Below, piece by piece: positions 18,247-29,386 of a stretch of 64,000 nucleotides of DNA. The notes under the pieces were generated by a model. The model saw only the letters and a list, made by a program, of their open reading frames with translations. It had not been told where the DNA came from and ran no database searches. The translations under genes were made by a program, and so were the position numbers. Source of the stretch: Xanthomonas campestris pv. badrii (GTDB lineage: Bacteria; Pseudomonadota; Gammaproteobacteria; Xanthomonadales; Xanthomonadaceae); contig NZ_CP051651.1 in the NCBI RefSeq assembly GCF_012848175.1, forward strand, positions 2,108,001 through 2,172,000, given 5' to 3'. Each line of letters starts with the position of its first letter. Within the stretch, counting starts at the first letter, position 1.

Positions 18247-21200
18247 GTGTCGCCATTTGCCGGCCTGTTACCGGAGATGAGCGAAACTGCGAGCCTGCTG
18301 CTAGCGTCCAGCTGCGCCAACGATCCGCTGTTGCGCAGCAGTGCGGCGTTGCGCACCACGCTGTCGGTCTGCCTGCATGCACGGCATCCGATGTTGCTGA
18401 CCTGGGGCGAGCACGCATGCTGTATCTACAACGACGCCTGCATTGCCGGCCTGGGCGCGCGCCATCCGGCTGCCTTCGGAAAGCCGCTCAGCGCGCTGAC
18501 AACTGACGACCTGCCAGGCGCTGCGCCTGGCGGTGTGCAGCGATCGACATGGTCGAGCAGCCCGGTACTGGAGGACGGCCGGCAGGTCGGCACGCTGTAT
18601 GTGGCCACCGGGTCTGTCGCCGATAGCCAACTCCCCCGCTCCACCGCTGCGGCGCCAGCAGCAGCATCGGCGCTCGACCAATCGCCGGCATTCATGGCGG
18701 TGCTGCGTGGGCCGGACTACGTCATCGAAAGCGTCAACCAACGTTTCCACGATCTTGTCGGCGAGCGGCCGTTGCTGGGCCGGGCACTGCTGGAGGCCAT
18801 GCCGGAAATTGCCGACCAGGGCTATCTCGGCCTGCTCGACGAGGTGCGCCGCAGCGGGCGGCCTTTCATCGGCGAGTCGATGACCGCCTATCTGCAGCGC
18901 TCACCCGGCAGCGCGCTGGATGAAACCTTCGTCGACTTCCTCTATCAGCCGATGCGCGACAGCGATGGCCGGATCGATGCGATCCTGGTGCACGGCTTCG
19001 ATGTCACCGCGCAGCGGCGCAACGAGAGCCGCGACAGCTTCCTGCTGATGCTCGAAGACGCCTTGCAGCATGTCTCGGACCCGCGCCAGATCATCGATAC
19101 CAGCGTGCGCCTGTTGGGCGAGCATCTGCAGGCCAACCGCTGCGCCTTCGGGCTGGCGGCCGCTGACGGCAGCACCATGCATGTCATCAGCGACCATGTG
19201 CAGGACATGCCCAGCCTGCAAGGCGACTTCCCGCTGGAAGCGGCGCAGGGCCTGCGCGATGCGCTGCTGGACAATCGCCCGTGGTTCACCACCGATGCAA
19301 AGGCGCCTGGTGCGCCGGATTACGTGGCCGAGCAATATCGCCGCTCGGGCCTGCGCGCATCGCTGGCGATTCCGCTGCACAAGCATGGCCATCTGGTGGC
19401 GGCCATCGGCGTGCACCAGCGCGCACCGCGGCGCTGGCTGTCCACCGAGATCGAGCTGGTGCGGCTGGTGGCGGCGCGCTGCTGGGAGTCGATGCAACGG
19501 GCAAAGGCGCAACAGCAGCTGGCGGCCAGCGAAGCGCGCCTGCGGCGCCTGGCCGATACGCTGCCACAGATCATCTTCATTGCCGGGCCGGATGGCCGGC
19601 CACACTATTTCAACCGGCGCTGGTACGAATACACCGGCCTGGATCCGGCCGACAACCAGGACGCCGCCTGGCATCGTGCCCACACCAGCGCGGGCTTGCA
19701 GTTGTCGGGCGAAACCTGGGCCACGGCGTTGCAGCGTGAGCACGCCTACGAGATGGAATGCGAGCTGCTGCGTCACGACGGCCAGGCGCGCTGGCACCTG
19801 ACCCGCGCGCTGCCGGTGCGTGGCGAGGATGGCGGCATTGCCGAGTGGATCGGCACCTACACCGATATCCATGATCGCCGCATGTTCGAGCAGCAACTGC
19901 GCGAGAGCGAAATCCGCTTCCGCGCGCTGTGCGAGACGGTGCCGGCGATGATCTGGATGTCCGATGCGCAAGGCGCCTGCGTGTACTGGAACCCGCGCTG
20001 GTACCACTTCACCGGCCAGGGCGAGGATCAGGCGCTGGACCAGGGCTGGTGGGACGTGATGCACCCGGACGATGCCGGGCGCGTACGGCTGGCCTTCGAA
20101 CAGGCGCTGGAGCGGCGTGGCGAATTCCTGGCCGAATACCGCTTGCGCCGCCACGACGGCCAGTACCGCTGGTGCATCGATACCGCCTCGCCGCATTTCG
20201 CCAGCGATGGGCGCTTTCTCGGGCATATCGGCTCGCTCACCGACATCTCCGAACGCAAGCACATCGAAGATGCCACCGCCTCCGACCGTGCGATCCTGAG
20301 CCTGATCACCACCGGCGCACCGCTGCCGGTGGTGCTGGACGCGATTGCATTGAGCGTGGAAGCGCGCGGGGAGATTCCCCTGTGCTGCTCGGTGATGGTG
20401 CTGGATGAGGTTCGCCATACCTTAAGCTTCGGGTCGGCGCCGCATTTTCCGCTGGAGTATCACGGCCAGTTCGAGCCGGTGCCGATCACATCGGACGGCC
20501 CACCCTGCGCACGCGCCGCGCATCTCGGGCGGCAAATCATCTGCACCGACATCCAGGCCGAGCCGAGCTTCAGCCGCCATCATGCGATGTCGGCGGCACT
20601 GGGCATCGTGGCGTGCTGCGTGACGCCGATCCTGGCCAGCACTGGCCAGGTGCTGGGCACGCTCAACATCTATTACGATCGCATCCACCTGCCCTCGCTG
20701 CGCGAACAGGCGATGGCCCGCTCCGCATCGCATCTGGCCGGGATCGTGATCGAACGGACCCGCGTCGATGCCAAGCTCAAGCTATCGCTGCAGGCGGAAA
20801 CCGCCGCACGCAACCAGGCCGAGCACGCCAGCCGGGTCAAGGATGAATTCCTGGCCACGCTCAGCCACGAATTGCGTACGCCGCTCAATGCCATCCTGGG
20901 TTGGTCGCGGCTGATGCAGTCGCCGACCTTCGCGCCGGACACCCTGGGCAAGGGCCTGGTCATCATCGAGCGTAGCGCGCGTGCGCAGACGCAGATCATC
21001 GACGACCTGCTGGACATGAGCGCCATCCTGTCCGGCAAGATCCGCCTGCAGGCCGAGCACTTCGACATCGCCGGCCTGGCCCGCAGCACGGTGGACCTGA
21101 TGCAGCCGGCCGCGCTGGCGCGCAACATCGCGCTGGAACTGGATGCGCCCATCGGCAGCGAACTCTGGTTCTTCGGCGATGCCGGACGCCTGCAGCAGGT

Positions 21201-21993
21201 GCTGACCAATCTGCTCAGCAACGCACTCAAGTTCACCGCCCCGGGCGGCACGGTGCGGGTTGGTCTGGATGTGGAAGATGGACGCCTGCGGCTGTGCGTG
21301 CAGGACACCGGCATCGGTATCGCAGCGGAGTTCCTGCCGCATGTGTTCGACCGCTTCCGGCAGGCCGATGCCGGCACGACGCGCCGCGTTGGCGGCCTGG
21401 GGCTGGGCCTGTCGATCTCGCGCCAGCTGGTGGACCTGCACGGTGGCAGCCTGGGCGCTTCCAGCGCCGGCGAGGGCCGAGGGGCGCTGTTCACCATCGT
21501 GCTGCCGTTCCAGCATGGCGTCAGCGGCCTGCGCCCGGCATCGGCCGACCCGGCTCAGGTGGGCCCGCTCCCGGCCGACTGCCACGGGCGCCTGGACCGT
21601 GTGCGTGTGCTGCTGGTCGACGATGATCAGGATTCGCGCGAGGCGGTGCTGCAGTTCCTGATGCTGGCCGGTGCGCAGGTACAGGCCGCCGGCTCGGTGG
21701 ATGCGGCCGAGCAGTGCCTGGCCGAGGCGCCCTTCGACGTGCTGGTCAGCGATATCGCGATGCCGGTGCGCGATGGCTACGACCTGATCCGCACCGTGCG
21801 TGCCGGTGGCGGCGAGCTGCCGCGGCATATCCCGGCGATCGCGCTGACGGCCTACGTGCGCGAGGAAGACCGCGACCGCGCAGTGGTGGCCGGCTTCGAT
21901 GCGCACATGGGCAAACCGGTGGAGCCGCCCGGCCTGGTCGACCTGATCGAACGCCTGGTGGTACCGACGCGCGCGAGGCAGGGAGCGGCGTGA
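18247..21993 (+). CDS. Hybrid sensor histidine kinase with PAS, GAF and receiver domains
   Basis: About 1248 aa, cytosolic, with no membrane segment. Order (approximate residues): N-terminal region, PAS (150-255), GAF (260-420), PAS (430-555), PAS (560-680), GAF (685-840), HisKA with His874 in SHELRTPLNA, HATPase (N box NLLSNALKF near 988; DTGIGIA; GLGLGLSISR), and a C-terminal receiver with Asp1169 in VSDIAMP. The GTG at 18247 is chosen because GGAG lies 6 nt upstream; ATG 18235 in the same frame is an alternative. Likely senses a soluble ligand or light or redox state through PAS/GAF; the signal is unknown. Confidence 0.92.
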   Translation: MSPFAGLLPEMSETASLLLASSCANDPLLRSSAALRTTLSVCLHARHPMLLTWGEHACCIYNDACIAGLGARHPAAFGKPLSALTTDDLPGAAPGGVQRSTWSSSPVLEDGRQVGTLYVATGSVADSQLPRSTAAAPAAASALDQSPAFMAVLRGPDYVIESVNQRFHDLVGERPLLGRALLEAMPEIADQGYLGLLDEVRRSGRPFIGESMTAYLQRSPGSALDETFVDFLYQPMRDSDGRIDAILVHGFDVTAQRRNESRDSFLLMLEDALQHVSDPRQIIDTSVRLLGEHLQANRCAFGLAAADGSTMHVISDHVQDMPSLQGDFPLEAAQGLRDALLDNRPWFTTDAKAPGAPDYVAEQYRRSGLRASLAIPLHKHGHLVAAIGVHQRAPRRWLSTEIELVRLVAARCWESMQRAKAQQQLAASEARLRRLADTLPQIIFIAGPDGRPHYFNRRWYEYTGLDPADNQDAAWHRAHTSAGLQLSGETWATALQREHAYEMECELLRHDGQARWHLTRALPVRGEDGGIAEWIGTYTDIHDRRMFEQQLRESEIRFRALCETVPAMIWMSDAQGACVYWNPRWYHFTGQGEDQALDQGWWDVMHPDDAGRVRLAFEQALERRGEFLAEYRLRRHDGQYRWCIDTASPHFASDGRFLGHIGSLTDISERKHIEDATASDRAILSLITTGAPLPVVLDAIALSVEARGEIPLCCSVMVLDEVRHTLSFGSAPHFPLEYHGQFEPVPITSDGPPCARAAHLGRQIICTDIQAEPSFSRHHAMSAALGIVACCVTPILASTGQVLGTLNIYYDRIHLPSLREQAMARSASHLAGIVIERTRVDAKLKLSLQAETAARNQAEHASRVKDEFLATLSHELRTPLNAILGWSRLMQSPTFAPDTLGKGLVIIERSARAQTQIIDDLLDMSAILSGKIRLQAEHFDIAGLARSTVDLMQPAALARNIALELDAPIGSELWFFGDAGRLQQVLTNLLSNALKFTAPGGTVRVGLDVEDGRLRLCVQDTGIGIAAEFLPHVFDRFRQADAGTTRRVGGLGLGLSISRQLVDLHGGSLGASSAGEGRGALFTIVLPFQHGVSGLRPASADPAQVGPLPADCHGRLDRVRVLLVDDDQDSREAVLQFLMLAGAQVQAAGSVDAAEQCLAEAPFDVLVSDIAMPVRDGYDLIRTVRAGGGELPRHIPAIALTAYVREEDRDRAVVAGFDAHMGKPVEPPGLVDLIERLVVPTRARQGAA

Positions 21994-22205
21994 GATCGTC
22001 CTGCAGCGGCTGATAAAAAAGAGCGGGAAAATGCCAACGACCCGATCGCACACGCAGAATTTCTTGTAGAAGCGTGCGGTCTGGCATCCCCGCACGCGTC
22101 AATTGCCGCCGACCGCATTCCAGGCTGCATCTGCACCATGGTATTCGAGTCGTAGCGTCGCCTGCTGGATGCAGTCAAACGCTCAGGTCGTCGAGGGCGC
22201 GGCGC

Positions 22206-22293
22206 CCTCACCGCTTGCGGGACACGCCGTGAATCCCTCCATGGAGGCTCCGTGGCGGCATCCATGCCGCCAAGGGTCCCGCAAGCGGCGAGG
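22206..22293. repeat. Branched palindromic repeat, copy 1
   Basis: Outer 18-bp arms (22206-22223 and 22276-22293, one mismatch) enclose exactly 52 nt that form two inner hairpins: CCTCCATGGAGG and a GCGGCAT-CC-ATGCCGC stem extended by G-C and T-A pairs. The core matches the copy at 58383-58490 without gaps, but the outer arms are unrelated in sequence and still self-complementary. Not a terminator (no T-tract). Confidence 0.8.
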
Positions 22294-22471
22294 ACACCGC
22301 ACCAGCGAGTTGGCTGGTGGTTTTATTGAAAGCTATGCGCGCCGACCGACTTGACTGGCCCTTGCCCGCTTACCGTCGCTGGATATTGAGCGACATGGAT
22401 GCCGCGCTAGCGCTTACTAGGACGTAATCGCTGCGTGTCCCGCGATGGTGGGCGGGCAAGGCCCTGTAGTC

Positions 22472-22510
22472 ACGTTGCAGATCAGCTGCTCTCCACCTGA
22501 TCTGCAACGT
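22472..22510. repeat. Perfect 14-bp inverted repeat near the tex 3' end
   Basis: ACGTTGCAGATCAG (22472-22485), 11-nt loop, CTGATCTGCAACGT (22497-22510). It lies 47 nt beyond the tex stop. There is no T-tract on either strand, so it is either a transcript-end stabiliser or a protein-binding palindrome. The stem is less GC-rich than its surroundings. Confidence 0.6.
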
Positions 22511-22556
22511 TGCTGCCCAATCACTTCAAGCCAGTCGCCACGCAAGGCAGCATGAC

Positions 22557-24923
<2,367 letters not shown>

Positions 24924-25026
24924 GACGGCGCGGGGTGAACCGCTTCACTGGAAAAATGCATTTTCGCAGTGCGCGCCCGCAACGGAAACCCGTTGACAGC
25001 GCCGTCGTAAACCAGTGCCGCCGCGC

Positions 25027-25254
25027 TCAGCTGGCGCGGTGGGCGTAATGGCTGGCGGCGCGTTCGACCAGAATGCTCTCGTGCAGCGATTCCAGCGCCA
25101 TCACCCGCACCTTGCCCATGTCTTTCAGCGGCACCATGCGCTCCACATACACTTCCGGGCCGGCGTCGGTCATCGCACGCGACTTGCTGAATCCGTAAGG
25201 CACAACGCCCTTGTCGCCATCTTTGCTGCCACCGACGTACAGGACAATCGACAT
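25027..25254 (-). CDS. Small hypothetical protein
   Basis: 75 aa, starting MSIVLYVGGSKDGDKG. AAGAAGG lies 7 nt before the ATG, which supports a real gene. No signal peptide or membrane segment. Balanced composition with several short hydrophobic strands suggests a small soluble alpha/beta fold. Upstream of tex in the same direction with a 103-nt gap. Family not recognised. Confidence 0.7.
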   Translation of the reverse strand: MSIVLYVGGSKDGDKGVVPYGFSKSRAMTDAGPEVYVERMVPLKDMGKVRVMALESLHESILVERAASHYAHRAS

Positions 25255-25581
25255 ACCACACCTTCTTTGTCGCAGTTGCTACGTTAGGGACGCGAGCATA
25301 CCCGGCGCGTCGTGAGGGGCTTTCCACGCACGTTAACGCCGGCTGTTTGCGGTTTGGTGACGGCGCTCAGGCCTGCTCTGCCTCACGACGGCTTCACTGC
25401 ATCTGCTTACCAGTCGCCACCATCCCTTCTCGTTAACGCATCGAGCTGGAAGGGGCTAAACGTTCCGGCACCTTCAGGTGGGCAGGTGCATGCGGCTTGG
25501 CGCCGCAAGCGCGAACGCGCCTGCCGCTCCAACCGCAGCATGTACAGCACCAACGGTAATGCCGCTGGTAGACGCCCACAG
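25255..25581. other. Gene-poor spacer
   Basis: 327 nt between two minus-strand genes. I see no RNA gene or repeat. It must hold the promoter of the small gene ending at 25027, but no strong boxes are evident. Confidence 0.4.
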
Positions 25582-26097
25582 TCATTCGTTCGTGGAGCCG
25601 TCCGGCGAGGTGGGCGTTGAGCGAGTCCACCAAGGCCACCAGCCGTGGCCGTGCAACGCATAGGCGTCGGCTGCCCGCTCCAGCGGGTTGCGCACGTGGA
25701 TGCCGCCACACAGCAGATACACGGGCAAAAACAGCGGCCCAAGCAGCATGTATTGATAGACGTGAGCGCGCTCGTGATCGCCCAGGCGTACCGGCGGATG
25801 CGTGCAGCGGCCGGCCGCATGTGCGTAGGTAGCGCATTGCAGGTCCAGCGACTCGCCCTTGAGCAGGATCACGTTGCCCAATGTCATCGCCCCACCCGGC
25901 CCCCACGGCCAGGCGTCGAAGACGATGGCCAGTTCCTGCCGGGACCAGCGCGGGCGTGCGCCAAAACAGCTTCCAAGCGCACCCATCACCAGGCCAAGCG
26001 CGGTGTTGGGCAGCGTCCAAAGCGCACCCAGGGCCAGCAGCGCAGCCGGCCCATGCCGCAGCCGGGTCAGTCCGCCTGGTTGGGAATCAGCAGCCAT
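25582..26097 (-). CDS. Membrane protein with HExxH-like motif, function unknown
   Basis: 171 aa beginning MAADSQPGG. A hydrophobic segment (about 20-42) and a second one (about 125-140) suggest membrane anchoring. Between them lies LGDHERAHVYQY, a fit to zinc-binding HExxH, followed about 30 residues later by NPLERAADAYA, which resembles the third-ligand motif (ExxAD) of M48-type gluzincins. I infer a possible membrane metallopeptidase, unproven. The start overlaps the end of the PspC-domain gene by 31 nt, so the two are probably one transcript. Confidence 0.65.
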   Translation of the reverse strand: MAADSQPGGLTRLRHGPAALLALGALWTLPNTALGLVMGALGSCFGARPRWSRQELAIVFDAWPWGPGGAMTLGNVILLKGESLDLQCATYAHAAGRCTHPPVRLGDHERAHVYQYMLLGPLFLPVYLLCGGIHVRNPLERAADAYALHGHGWWPWWTRSTPTSPDGSTNE

Positions 26098-26264
26098 AGG
26101 ATCAGGTAGACCAGGATGCCGGGAAACGCGGCCGAGGCGATCGACACGATGACGAACAACACGCGCAGCAGCGTGGAGCTCCAACCGAAGCGACGCGCGA
26201 TACCGCCGACCACGCCGGCGATCATGCGATCGTTGAGGGAACGGGAGAGTGCGGTGGTGGCCAT
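26067..26264 (-). CDS. PspC-domain membrane protein
   Basis: 65 aa. An amphipathic start (SLNDRMIAGVVGGIARRFG) is followed by a hydrophobic stretch with the PspC pattern LLRVLFVIVSI...LVYLILWLLIP. PspC proteins sit in the inner membrane and act in envelope stress response. GAGGAG lies 7 nt before the ATG. Stand-alone PspC proteins outside a psp operon are common; no pspA or pspF is nearby. Confidence 0.88.
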   Translation of the reverse strand: MATTALSRSLNDRMIAGVVGGIARRFGWSSTLLRVLFVIVSIASAAFPGILVYLILWLLIPNQAD

Positions 26265-26366
26265 GGGCAGGCTCCTCGAAACGTGACGGCCAGTCTAGGA
26301 AGCCAGGCGACAGCACACCGTGACGGGCGCCGGCGCGCTGCAACGCCGGGCATTGCTTCCCAGAGA

Positions 26367-27443
26367 TCAGGCGGTGCCGTCGCGGTCCTGCAGCCAGCGA
26401 TGGATCGCCACCGGGACCTCGCGCTGCGCACGCCCGGAGACATAGATCCCGATATGGCCGCCGCGAAAACTCAGCTCGCTGTAATCGGCACTGCCCACCA
26501 ACCCGCGCAGGGCGCGCGAGGCATCCGGCGGAACCAGGTGATCGTGTTCGGCGTAGATATTCAGCACCGGCATGTCGACATCCTGCAGGTCGACCGCCTG
26601 CCCGCCGATGCGCACCTGCCCGGTGACCAACCCGTTGCGCTGGTAGAACAGGGTGACGAATTCGCGGAATGCCTCGCCTGCCAGGTCGGGCGAATCGAAG
26701 ATCCACTTTTCCATGCGCAGGAAATCTTCCAACGCCTGCTTGTCGTCGAGGATGTCGAGCAGGCCCACATACTTCTGCAGGTTGAGGCGGAACGGCTTGA
26801 GCATCAGATAGCTGGCGTTCATCAGGTCCGCCGGCACGTTACCCATGGTGTCCACGAACAGATCCACATCGACCATGCGCGCCCAGTTGGACAGCATGTT
26901 GTCAGGGGTGTGGAAGTCCACCGGGGTGACCATGGTGATCAGGTTGCGCACCTTGTGCCGCTGCAGCGCGGCGTAGCACAGCGAGAAGGTGCCGCCCTGG
27001 CAGATGCCGAGCACGTCCACCGCGTCCACCCCGGCGTGCTCGCGCAAGTGATCCACTGCGCCGTCGATGTAGCGCAGCAGATAGTCTTCCAGGGTCAGAT
27101 AGCGCTCGGAACGGTCCGGGTAGCCCCAGTCCAGCACGTAGACATCCTGGCCATGGCTCAACAAGCCCTTGACCAGCGAGCGATCGGCCTGCAAGTCGAC
27201 CATGTACGGGCGATTGACCAGCGCGTACACGATCAGCAGCGGCGTCCGGGCAACCGGCGCCTGGTCGCCGACGAAGCGATACAGCACCACCTTGCCGTCG
27301 CGCCAGATTTCCTCGCGCTCGGTGACGCCGTAATCGACATCCTCCACGCCGGGCAGCAGCTTGAGGCCTTCGCGCAGCTTGCGCTGCAGCGATAGCGTCT
27401 CCTGCATCAGGTCTTCGGCACTGAATCCCAGCGGCCCTTTCAT
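26367..27443 (-). CDS. phaC: Class III poly(R)-hydroxyalkanoate synthase, PhaC subunit
   Basis: Polymerises 3-hydroxyacyl-CoA into polyhydroxybutyrate granules. 358 aa, short as expected for class III synthases that need PhaE. The lipase-like box GICQGG holds the nucleophile Cys148, with later Asp and His of the triad in AEHDHLVPPDAS and RGGHIGIYV. The start overlaps the phaE stop by 4 nt. Together with the downstream bdhA this points to PHB storage and use. Confidence 0.94.
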   Translation of the reverse strand: MKGPLGFSAEDLMQETLSLQRKLREGLKLLPGVEDVDYGVTEREEIWRDGKVVLYRFVGDQAPVARTPLLIVYALVNRPYMVDLQADRSLVKGLLSHGQDVYVLDWGYPDRSERYLTLEDYLLRYIDGAVDHLREHAGVDAVDVLGICQGGTFSLCYAALQRHKVRNLITMVTPVDFHTPDNMLSNWARMVDVDLFVDTMGNVPADLMNASYLMLKPFRLNLQKYVGLLDILDDKQALEDFLRMEKWIFDSPDLAGEAFREFVTLFYQRNGLVTGQVRIGGQAVDLQDVDMPVLNIYAEHDHLVPPDASRALRGLVGSADYSELSFRGGHIGIYVSGRAQREVPVAIHRWLQDRDGTA

Positions 27444-28576
27444 GAGGTGGCTCCACGCGGTTTACCGGCAGCGGGTTTGCCTTTGGTCTTGCCGGCACCA
27501 ACGCTGGAAACCGGCTTGCCTGCTGCAGTGGTTTTGACCGGTTTTGTGGCGGCAGCCGGCTTGCGCGCCGCTCCTGCGGCAGCTGCCGCCTTGCGCCGGG
27601 GCGATGCAGCCGCCACCGGATCGGCGTCGGGCGCGTCAGGCGCCCCCGCCTTGCCCGATGCGCTGGTCGCGCTGCGCAGCATCCGCCGCACCGCCCGCTC
27701 CAGTTCGGCGATGCGGCGATGTGCAGCATCCATTTCCGAACGTGTGGGCATGCCGAAGCGTTCGCTGAGCTGCTCCACCTCTTCCTGCAGCGCGGCGCGC
27801 AGACGCATATGCGCATTGGCAAAACCGCCGTAGACCTCACGGAACTGGTCCGACAGCGCGATGTCGGCGTAGGACTCTTCGGCCGCCTCGATCCACAGAT
27901 CGAACAGGGCGCGTGCGCTGGTCAACTGGCTGCCGCTGCTTTCGTGTTCGCCGAGCTTGCTGGTGAAGCGCCCGAAGGCCTGTTCGATCGCCGCCTTCAG
28001 CTGCTCGCCGTAGGCATGCGACTGGGCCTGGAACTCCTGTTGCGCACGCGCCAGCTTCTGCAGGCGCGCCTGGTGATTGCGGTTCAGCCCGAATGCGGGC
28101 ATGTCCAGCCACGGCGCGTTTTCCTCGCGCCACTTGCCCAGCGTCTGCGCCGCCTCCTGCAACCAGGGATCGAAACCGCCCGGGCTGCCGCCGCGCAGCG
28201 AGCCCAGCGTCCACTGCATCAGTTGCTCGCCCTGCCCTTGCACGGCACGCCGCCAGGCATCGGAGACTTCAGTGGCCGAGGTGTCGCGCCCGGCGAACTG
28301 CGCGGCGACCTGCTGCATGGTGCCGAACCAGTCGCCGGCCTGGGTGCGGAAGCGATCGATGGCGTCCTGCGCCTGTGGCGCGGCGTGAGTGGGCAACAGC
28401 TGCGACCACCAGTCCACCGCCTTGCGCCAGTCCTGCGGGGCATCGCCACCTGCCGGCGGCGGCGGTTGCGCAGCGGCGCCGGCCTGGCCATGACGCATGG
28501 CATCTCCCCAAGCCGCCCAATACTGGCGCGCCTTGTCCTGAAAGTTGCCATTGTCCGAACCGCTGCTTGCCATCAT
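27440..28576 (-). CDS. phaE: Class III polyhydroxyalkanoate synthase, PhaE subunit
   Basis: 378 aa non-catalytic partner of PhaC. The central region is helical and Trp-rich (DPWLQEAAQTLGKWREENAPWLDMP), as in PhaE proteins. The C-terminal 70 residues are an Ala/Lys/Pro-rich basic tail (repeated AAGKPV/AAG-type motifs) resembling histone-like or phasin tails and possibly binding granules or DNA. Translationally coupled to phaC. Confidence 0.9.
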   Translation of the reverse strand: MMASSGSDNGNFQDKARQYWAAWGDAMRHGQAGAAAQPPPPAGGDAPQDWRKAVDWWSQLLPTHAAPQAQDAIDRFRTQAGDWFGTMQQVAAQFAGRDTSATEVSDAWRRAVQGQGEQLMQWTLGSLRGGSPGGFDPWLQEAAQTLGKWREENAPWLDMPAFGLNRNHQARLQKLARAQQEFQAQSHAYGEQLKAAIEQAFGRFTSKLGEHESSGSQLTSARALFDLWIEAAEESYADIALSDQFREVYGGFANAHMRLRAALQEEVEQLSERFGMPTRSEMDAAHRRIAELERAVRRMLRSATSASGKAGAPDAPDADPVAAASPRRKAAAAAGAARKPAAATKPVKTTAAGKPVSSVGAGKTKGKPAAGKPRGATS

Positions 28577-28631
28577 CCCCTCACCTATGTGTCCACCCGG
28601 CCATCCTACCGCGTGTACCGGGCGTTGCCGC

Positions 28632-29246
28632 TCAGGGTTTGGGGATCCGCAGCGTCTTGCTGATCATCAGCGAGCCGGAGACCGCAAACAGCAGCACCAA
28701 TGGATGCAACTGCCAGGGGCCCAGCTGCCACTGCCCCCACCACAGGGCCTCACCGACGCGGCCGGTGCTGGCGGCCACCGCCAGCAGGATCACCAGCACC
28801 AGGCTGGTGGGAATGGGCGTGCCTTCGAAGTACGGCACCTTGTCGGCCTCGCCGGCGATCTCTTCGGCGGTCACGTTGTAGCGCGCCAGCCGGCTCACGC
28901 CGCAGCAGACGAAATAGCTGAGCACCAGCCAGTCCCAGCCGCCGCGCATGCCGCAGGCATAACCGAGCGCAGCCGGCGCGACGCCGAACGAGATCACGTC
29001 TGCCAGCGAGTCCAGCTCGCGCCCCAGCGTGGACGAGGCCTTGCGCCAGCGTGCCACGTGCCCATCCAGCGCATCGAACACGAAGGCCAGCGGAATCAAT
29101 GCCATGCCCAGCAGCAGGTCGCCACGGTGGCCTTCCTGCAGGAAGCGCATCGCCGCGAAGACCGCCCCGGTGCCGCAGAAGGCATTGGCCAGGGTGAACC
29201 AGTCAGCGAGTTGGAAATCGCGCAGCATCGAAAAATGGCGTTTCAT
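28632..29246 (-). CDS. pssA: CDP-diacylglycerol-serine O-phosphatidyltransferase
   Basis: Makes phosphatidylserine from CDP-diacylglycerol and serine, the first step to phosphatidylethanolamine. About 204 aa, multi-pass membrane protein. The CDP-alcohol phosphatidyltransferase signature is complete: DALDGHVAR, eight residues, G-REL-D-SLA-D. ATG 29246 (MKRHFSMLRDF) is preferred over a GTG at 29294, which would add an arginine-rich lead. Divergent from bdhA. Confidence 0.92.
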   Translation of the reverse strand: MKRHFSMLRDFQLADWFTLANAFCGTGAVFAAMRFLQEGHRGDLLLGMALIPLAFVFDALDGHVARWRKASSTLGRELDSLADVISFGVAPAALGYACGMRGGWDWLVLSYFVCCGVSRLARYNVTAEEIAGEADKVPYFEGTPIPTSLVLVILLAVAASTGRVGEALWWGQWQLGPWQLHPLVLLFAVSGSLMISKTLRIPKP

Positions 29247-29386
29247 GCGGAGCCTGAAGAGAGCGAGGCGCAAAGGGTAACGCGCGCGCGTCACGCAGGC
29301 GACCGTTGCCCCCGCACTCCGCTAGGCTGGCGATCAGCGTGGCCGCATCCGGCCGCGCACGCTCTCCCGACTTCCGAGGACACCCG

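Larger units (their letters stand above)
21994..22556. other. Intergenic region with two palindromic elements
   Basis: 563 nt between the convergent hybrid kinase and tex genes. No supportable gene. It holds a branched palindromic repeat (22206-22293) and a perfect 14-bp inverted repeat (22472-22510), listed separately. Confidence 0.6.

Noticed and set aside
22103..22354. Open frame across the branched repeat giving a peptide with NPSMEAPWRHP
   Set aside because: It is a translation of the palindromic element itself; the second copy gives a similar chance peptide (NPSMEAVMRHP).
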